Shown here: one piece after another, positions 12,601-18,600 of the stretch
Layout: each line of letters opens with the position of its first letter
How positions within the stretch are numbered: position 1 is the stretch's first letter
Source: Tieghemiomyces parasiticus
Taxonomy: Eukaryota > Kickxellomycota > Dimargaritomycetes > Dimargaritales > Dimargaritaceae
Length of the DNA stretch: 27,440 bases
Direction of reading: 5' to 3'
Assembly (NCBI GenBank): GCA_027575765.1
Contig: JANBPT010000637.1
Span: forward strand, 1 to 27,440
Translations under genes and position numbers: made by a program
Notes under the pieces: model-generated
What the model was told of the DNA's origin: nothing
Database searches by the model: none
The model's input: only the letters and a program-made list of their open reading frames with translations

Positions 12601-15600
12601 GGAGAGAGGGCCACAAGTATAAAGCCGTCGAAGCCTACTGCCATGGCCTGTAGGCAGCGCATTCCAGGGTCCGGACAGAGAGTGGTCTCTGGCGCAAGAA
12701 GCAGATTGGTGAGCCCAGCATGCCGGATCATGACACCCTTGGGTTGGCCTGTCGTGCCCGAAGTGAAGACGATGTAGGCCAGATCATCAGGATAATGGGT
12801 GTAAGGCAGAGACATAAGGTTGAACTCGACCTGAGTCTGGAGCAGGGCCAGCCCCGGTAGAGTCTCTCTCCAAGTAACGTCGGTACCGGTCATGTTCAGG
12901 GCGTGGGTGCACTGGGCGGCCTCCACCATGTAGCGCTGGCGCTGCTCAGGAAGGGTGCAGTCTACGGGGACGTAGACGGCGCGGAGTAGCCAGAGGCTCA
13001 GCATTGCCACGACGGTGGCTGGCTGGCTCTCCACAAAGACGGCCACTCGATCTTGTGGGCGAATGCCGCAGGTCTGGAGGGCATATGCAAACCCCTCAAC
13101 CCTGATGTTCATTCTTGCGTAAGTTACAGTGCCAGTTCCGGCCTCAAGAGCTATCGTGTTAGGACTACGCTGGACGCTGTCACGGATCAAGCTGACAATA
13201 CTTGCGTTGGACTTTGAGGGATCGTACTTGCCAGGATTGCGGCCAAATTCCCTGAGTAATTGATGCTCTTCCGCTGGGCACACCAAGGGGGACTTGTACA
13301 GTGGCTGAGTGTCGCTAATCGCAACTTGGAAATAGTGCAGCATGTTTGCTCCAAAACGGAGAATGGTGGAGGAATCAAGGAGGTCAGGGCTGTACTTAAG
13401 GGTCATGGTAGGTCGCTGGCTGGTAACATTAATATAAAACGCCAGGTCGTGCCATAAAGCGGCGCGAGACTGATCGTTAGCAACTCGTTCGGCGTCGTTA
13501 AATTCGAGACCCACGCGGACGGGGTGCCAGAGCGGATGAGCAGACAAGTGGGATAACACCGTGTACGGATCGTAGTTGGAGATGAGGTGCTGCATAGAAT
13601 GGTCAAGCTGTTCGGACAGTGCCGCGCTCAAGTCCGCGAGGCTTGCAGTGGTAGCGGTGGCTTGGACTCGTACGGGACAGACCGAGTGGTGCAGTTTGGA
13701 GGAGTTGAATATTTCGCACTGCAGATTGCGGCTAAGGGTAACGTCAACCAGTACATCGTCGGCACTCCCAATCCTGCCGAGGTACGATCCTACCATAGCA
13801 GCCCATAAGCTGACAGGTGAAAGCCGTCGGCCGTTGGTATAGGCGGCCCACTCGTTAACGAATTCCGGACTGAGGTCGAATAGGATGGAAGCTGAGCGGA
13901 ATGCGGGTGCCCTTGGACGGGGGCGATCGAGCGGCAGACCCATGCCCGTGGGTGCGTCAGCCAGCAGTGCTTCCCAGTATGCACGGTCGAAGTGGTCTGA
14001 GGCGGGGTGTTCAGGCGTGGACTCGTTCGACAAGATCAGTGACGGGCTAACGGCGAACTCCCGACCGTCGGGTTTCGAGCTCAAAACCAGCTCGACCTCA
14101 TCGACAAGCTGACCGAAGAGTGCCACGGGAGCCAAGATCTGGTGCACACGAATGACCAGCTCGCGTGATTCAGGCAGGAAAACGACGACGACCATGCCCG
14201 TGTTGATTAGAATGGCATCAGCCGGCTTGAAATCATTGCTGCACAGGGGAAAGAGACCAGCAGCGTCTTGCATGTCTACGGTTGGCTTCCCTGCGGCGGG
14301 CGTGCAGAGCAAAAGCCGGTCTTCCCCCTTACAAACCACGGCACGCAACCAGGCAACCTCCCCCATAACCTGGTTGAGGATACGCTCGACGTCAGATTGA
14401 GTGACTTGTGCCGGAACGCAGAGCCTTTCCTGGTAATAAAATAAGTTAGAAGCCTCCGAGCGCTGGCATGCGAGCCACACTCGGGTTTGGTACAGTGATG
14501 CCTTGGTTTTGTGGAGCATCTTGGATTGGGCGCCTGGCGGCAGGGCGGAGTGCGCAGTTACAACGCCAGCTGAGAGACTGGCGTTATTAATCATCAAAGC
14601 TAAGGCGGGCACATCAACACAGGTAAGCATCGCTCGCGTGCCGAGGGCAATTCCATAACGTTGGTTGATGCGGTGCTCCAACGGTAAGAGTAAAGCGGGA
14701 CTGGCAGTAATCCGTACCCAGATGTCCTCGGTGTAGTTGAGTTTCCCCACGGAACTGGTGAGCAAATCCATGCAGGTCACCTCTAGCCATCTACTTGGGG
14801 TGTCAACTGAAAAATTCTGGCCTACTCTGTCGGATGCATGAAGGTATGCCTCCCCCAGTCGAGCAAAGTCGACCTCACTAGCGCCAGACAGGTGCGGGAA
14901 GGCCTCAAGTGAGATGAAGGCAGTGGGTACAAGGGCGTTAGGCAGGTTCAAGCCAGCGAGAAGGGCTGTTGCTGAATGGCACTCAGATTCCGCCGCCAGT
15001 GTGCGGGTTACGATGCGGCCGTCACGAAGAACAACGGATACTGGCGAGGATAGTCCTTGCTTGGCTAGGTAGCGATCCAGGGTGGCGAGGGGGACCTGGA
15101 CGCCCCCAGCTGTGACTAATTGTCCGGAGCAGCTTGGCGCCAAGTCAGGTAGTGTGCGCGATACCTGGTCGATCGTGGTATCGGCTGTCGCGCTTGAAAG
15201 CTGAGCCAGGACGCTGTTGATCCGGTGGAGTAGTTGATCGATGTCTGCCTCACCGCAACACGTACGTGTATAGAAACACTTGACATCTACCGTCTCGGAC
15301 TCGTCAACAAAGTCCACCGAGAGGGGATACTCAGTGAACTCGAGAACCTGAGGAGGGCTCATTGTTACATCGTCCGCCTTTATGGACACTCGGGGGAAGT
15401 TCTCAAAGGCGCCGAGCGTATGGAACAGAGGAGAGACCGAGTCGGGATTGCACCAGGCATTGATCTTGACCAGGCTGGTATGCTCAAATGGGATCATCCG
15501 GGTGGCTTCAGCCTGAAGTTGTTCAAGCCACGTACTAATAAATTGATCGGTCAGACGGAACCGCAGGGGGACGGTGTTGATGCAGAGGCCGACGACGCTG

Positions 15601-18600
15601 GCGATACCCGGTACGTCCAAGTTGCGACCTGACACCACAAAGCCAATCACAATGTCGTCCCGGCCCAGGTAGCGGCTTAAGACAACGGCGTAGGCGGCCT
15701 TAAGCAGTGTGGAAAGCGTCACGCCGAATCGCCGAGCGGCCTGGAGCAAGTCGGGTTTGGGGATGTTGAGAGAGCTGCGGTACTCTGCGAAGCCATGCTC
15801 GCCTGTCAGCTCCTTTCCAAGCATGGGTGCTGGTGTCGGCTGGGTGTTACGTAGGTACTCACTCCAGAAGGAACGGGCCGTAGTCTCGTCCTGTGTGACT
15901 ACCGTCTCGACGACGTGGCGGAAAGGAGGGGCGGAAGTCGTCCGGAAGGCATCACGCAGGTGGTAGCGCTGATACAATTCTCGGAGGACAAGGGACAGTG
16001 ACCAGCCGTCTAGCAGAGCATGGTGAATGGTGAGGACGAACTCGTAGCCATCAGCCCGCCTGGAGGGATATACGTGGACCTCCACCATGGGGTTGGGCAG
16101 TGAGAACCCTCTGGTCCGACTTTCCATGAACAGGGCCGTAAGGCACGGGGGAGGCTGGTTGACCACGGTCCAGGCCGGATGTGGGGATCGGAGAATAACC
16201 TGGGCAAATCCATTGCCTCGAGGAGCAGAGGTGGAGACGAAGATGGTGCGCAGTACTCCGTGCTGCTGGATAACTCCACCCCACGCCTGTCGGAGGCGAT
16301 CGAGGTCTACGGTACCGGCGAGCGTGACCGCAGCTTGTACCATGTACGAGGACGGGTCCTTCGCCGTAGCCACTAGCAGCCCGCTCTGCGATGGGGTGCA
16401 TGGGATTATTTCTTCAATTTCGGCGGTAGATAGGCCATGGTCCGTCAGGCCGGCCAAGAGGTGGTCGAACTCGAGCTCTGTGGGCTGAAGCAGCGACACG
16501 CCGTGGCCAGTGTAGATGAGCTCGACTCCGGCCAAGCTTGAATCGGAGGCAACAGCAAGGCCCTGGGACTGATTGCCCTTAGAAGCGGTCACGTCTAGGG
16601 AAGTCAGTCGCGTGGCCAAAGTGCGGATTTGACGGCATTCGTAGAGGAGCGCCACGGTAACCTTGAATCCACGCTGCTGCCATTTGGACACGAGCAGAAT
16701 GGCCGAAATGGAATCACCGCCGATCCGGAAGAAGTCATCAGTTGCACCGATTTGCTCGACGTCGACTTGCAGGACCTGGGCCCAGGACTCACGTAGGCGA
16801 AGCTCCATGGTAGTGAAGGCGTGGGGTTCAGTGGGAATGGCCGTTGGAATGGACTCCATGGCTTCAGGTAGGGCCTTCCGGTCGACCTTGCCGTTGGCGG
16901 TGAGCCTGAGATGCGCTACAGGAACCAAGTAGTCAGGCACCATGAACTTGGCCAAGCGAGCGTGACAGTGGCCGAGCAAGTCGGTGGTGTCCACGAACTC
17001 GGGCTCTACGAAAACCACAAGTCGGTCTCTCTGCACAGCGGCCACGGCGAGCTGGACGGCGGGAAAACTAGAGACGGCGGCCTCGATTTCCTCAAGCTCG
17101 ATACGGAACCCGCGCAGTTTGACCTGGTGATCCATGCGGCCTAATAGGTCGACGTGGCCATTGGGCAGCCAACGGGCCCTATCACCTGTTAAGTACACAC
17201 GCCCAGGACCGAATGGGTTGGCGATAAATTTCTGGGCGGTAAGCTCGGGCCGGTTGCAGTAACCACGGGCCACGCCTAATCCGCCGATAAGGAGCTGACC
17301 CGGTGCGCCTACGGGGACTAGGCGTAAGTCCTCGTCGACAACGTAGGCCAGGACGTTTCGGGTTGGCCGGCCCACGGTCACCGGATCGCCGACTTCTAGT
17401 GCCACCGTAAAACTGACTACAGTAGTCTCGCTAGGACCATAGCCGTTGGAGAAATGGCAATGCGGACTCCAGGTATCGACTAGGTGGGGGGTGCAAGGCT
17501 CGCCGCCAGATATCACGCCCCGAAGCAAGGGGAAATCAGTTGGGCATAGTTTGGCCAAGAATGATGGCGTAACGGAGGTGGTGTGGGCGCTGGCAAGGTC
17601 ACTGAGCAAGTCGGAGCCCGGGAGGACCAGAGTTCCGCCGTAACAGAGGGATTTTAGGGTAGGCCATAGTATTGCGTCAAAGCCGATAGCGTAGGCAAGT
17701 AGCTCACGGTTTCCTGGACGATAAAACGCTAAGTGGGTTGGTTCCGCCGCAAAATTGGATAAATTGCCGTGCTCGACCATGACGCCCTTGGGCTGGCCCG
17801 TGGTACCTGAGGTGTATACGATATAGGCCAGGTCCGTGGGCTGGGAGGAATATGCGATAAGCGGCTTGTCGAAGTCGTCCACGCTTTTGGTGGATGCGGG
17901 TAGACTGTCAATCATGACAACGGAACAAACCATTGTAGCTTCCCCAGTTGCCCTAACAGCGGAAGAAGTAAGGACCAAGGCGGCTGCGCTGTCCGTGAGT
18001 ATGTAGCGGATACGCTCATCGGGATACTCCGGGTCGATGGGGACATATGCGGCGCCGGATTTGAGGACGGCGAACAGTGCCACAAAATACTCAATCGACT
18101 TGGCCAGAAGGAGGGCGATTCGAATTTCGGGTCGGGCACCGTGGTCACGAACGAGGATCTGAGCCAGGGCCGATGTCGACTGGTCAAGTTCGGCGTAGGT
18201 GACAGTGCGGCCCTCGTGCTCCAAAGCGATGCCACCTGGGGTATTTCTGGCCCATTCAATGAAGAGATGGTGCACCGGGGTACGGACAGCGTCAAGGTGA
18301 CTGACGGTGCCCGCCAGTTGCAGAAGACGCTGGCGCTCGACCTCATCTACCCAGCCTACGTCGGCGATGTTCATGGCGGTCAGTAGCTTGGGCTTCTCCG
18401 CCACCGCTGTTAAGGCGCGTGCTACGATGTACAACTGCCGCCCAAGCTCTCGTACTGCTGCCTCGGCCACTTGCGTGCGGTCAAAGACCAAACGAATAAT
18501 AAGACTGCCAGCAGTTACCTGGCAGGAAATGACAAGGGTGGCTCCAGCCATGGCTGCCAGTGTATTGAGAGAATCCTTTTTGAGTTTGGTGCTTGCTTTA

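Noticed and set aside
15129..16440. Epimerisation domain instead of C2
   Set aside because: The motif is HHALLDGW with an SGRN and CINTVPLR block, typical of C domains; the EGHGR and FNYxG signatures seen in the true E domain are absent.
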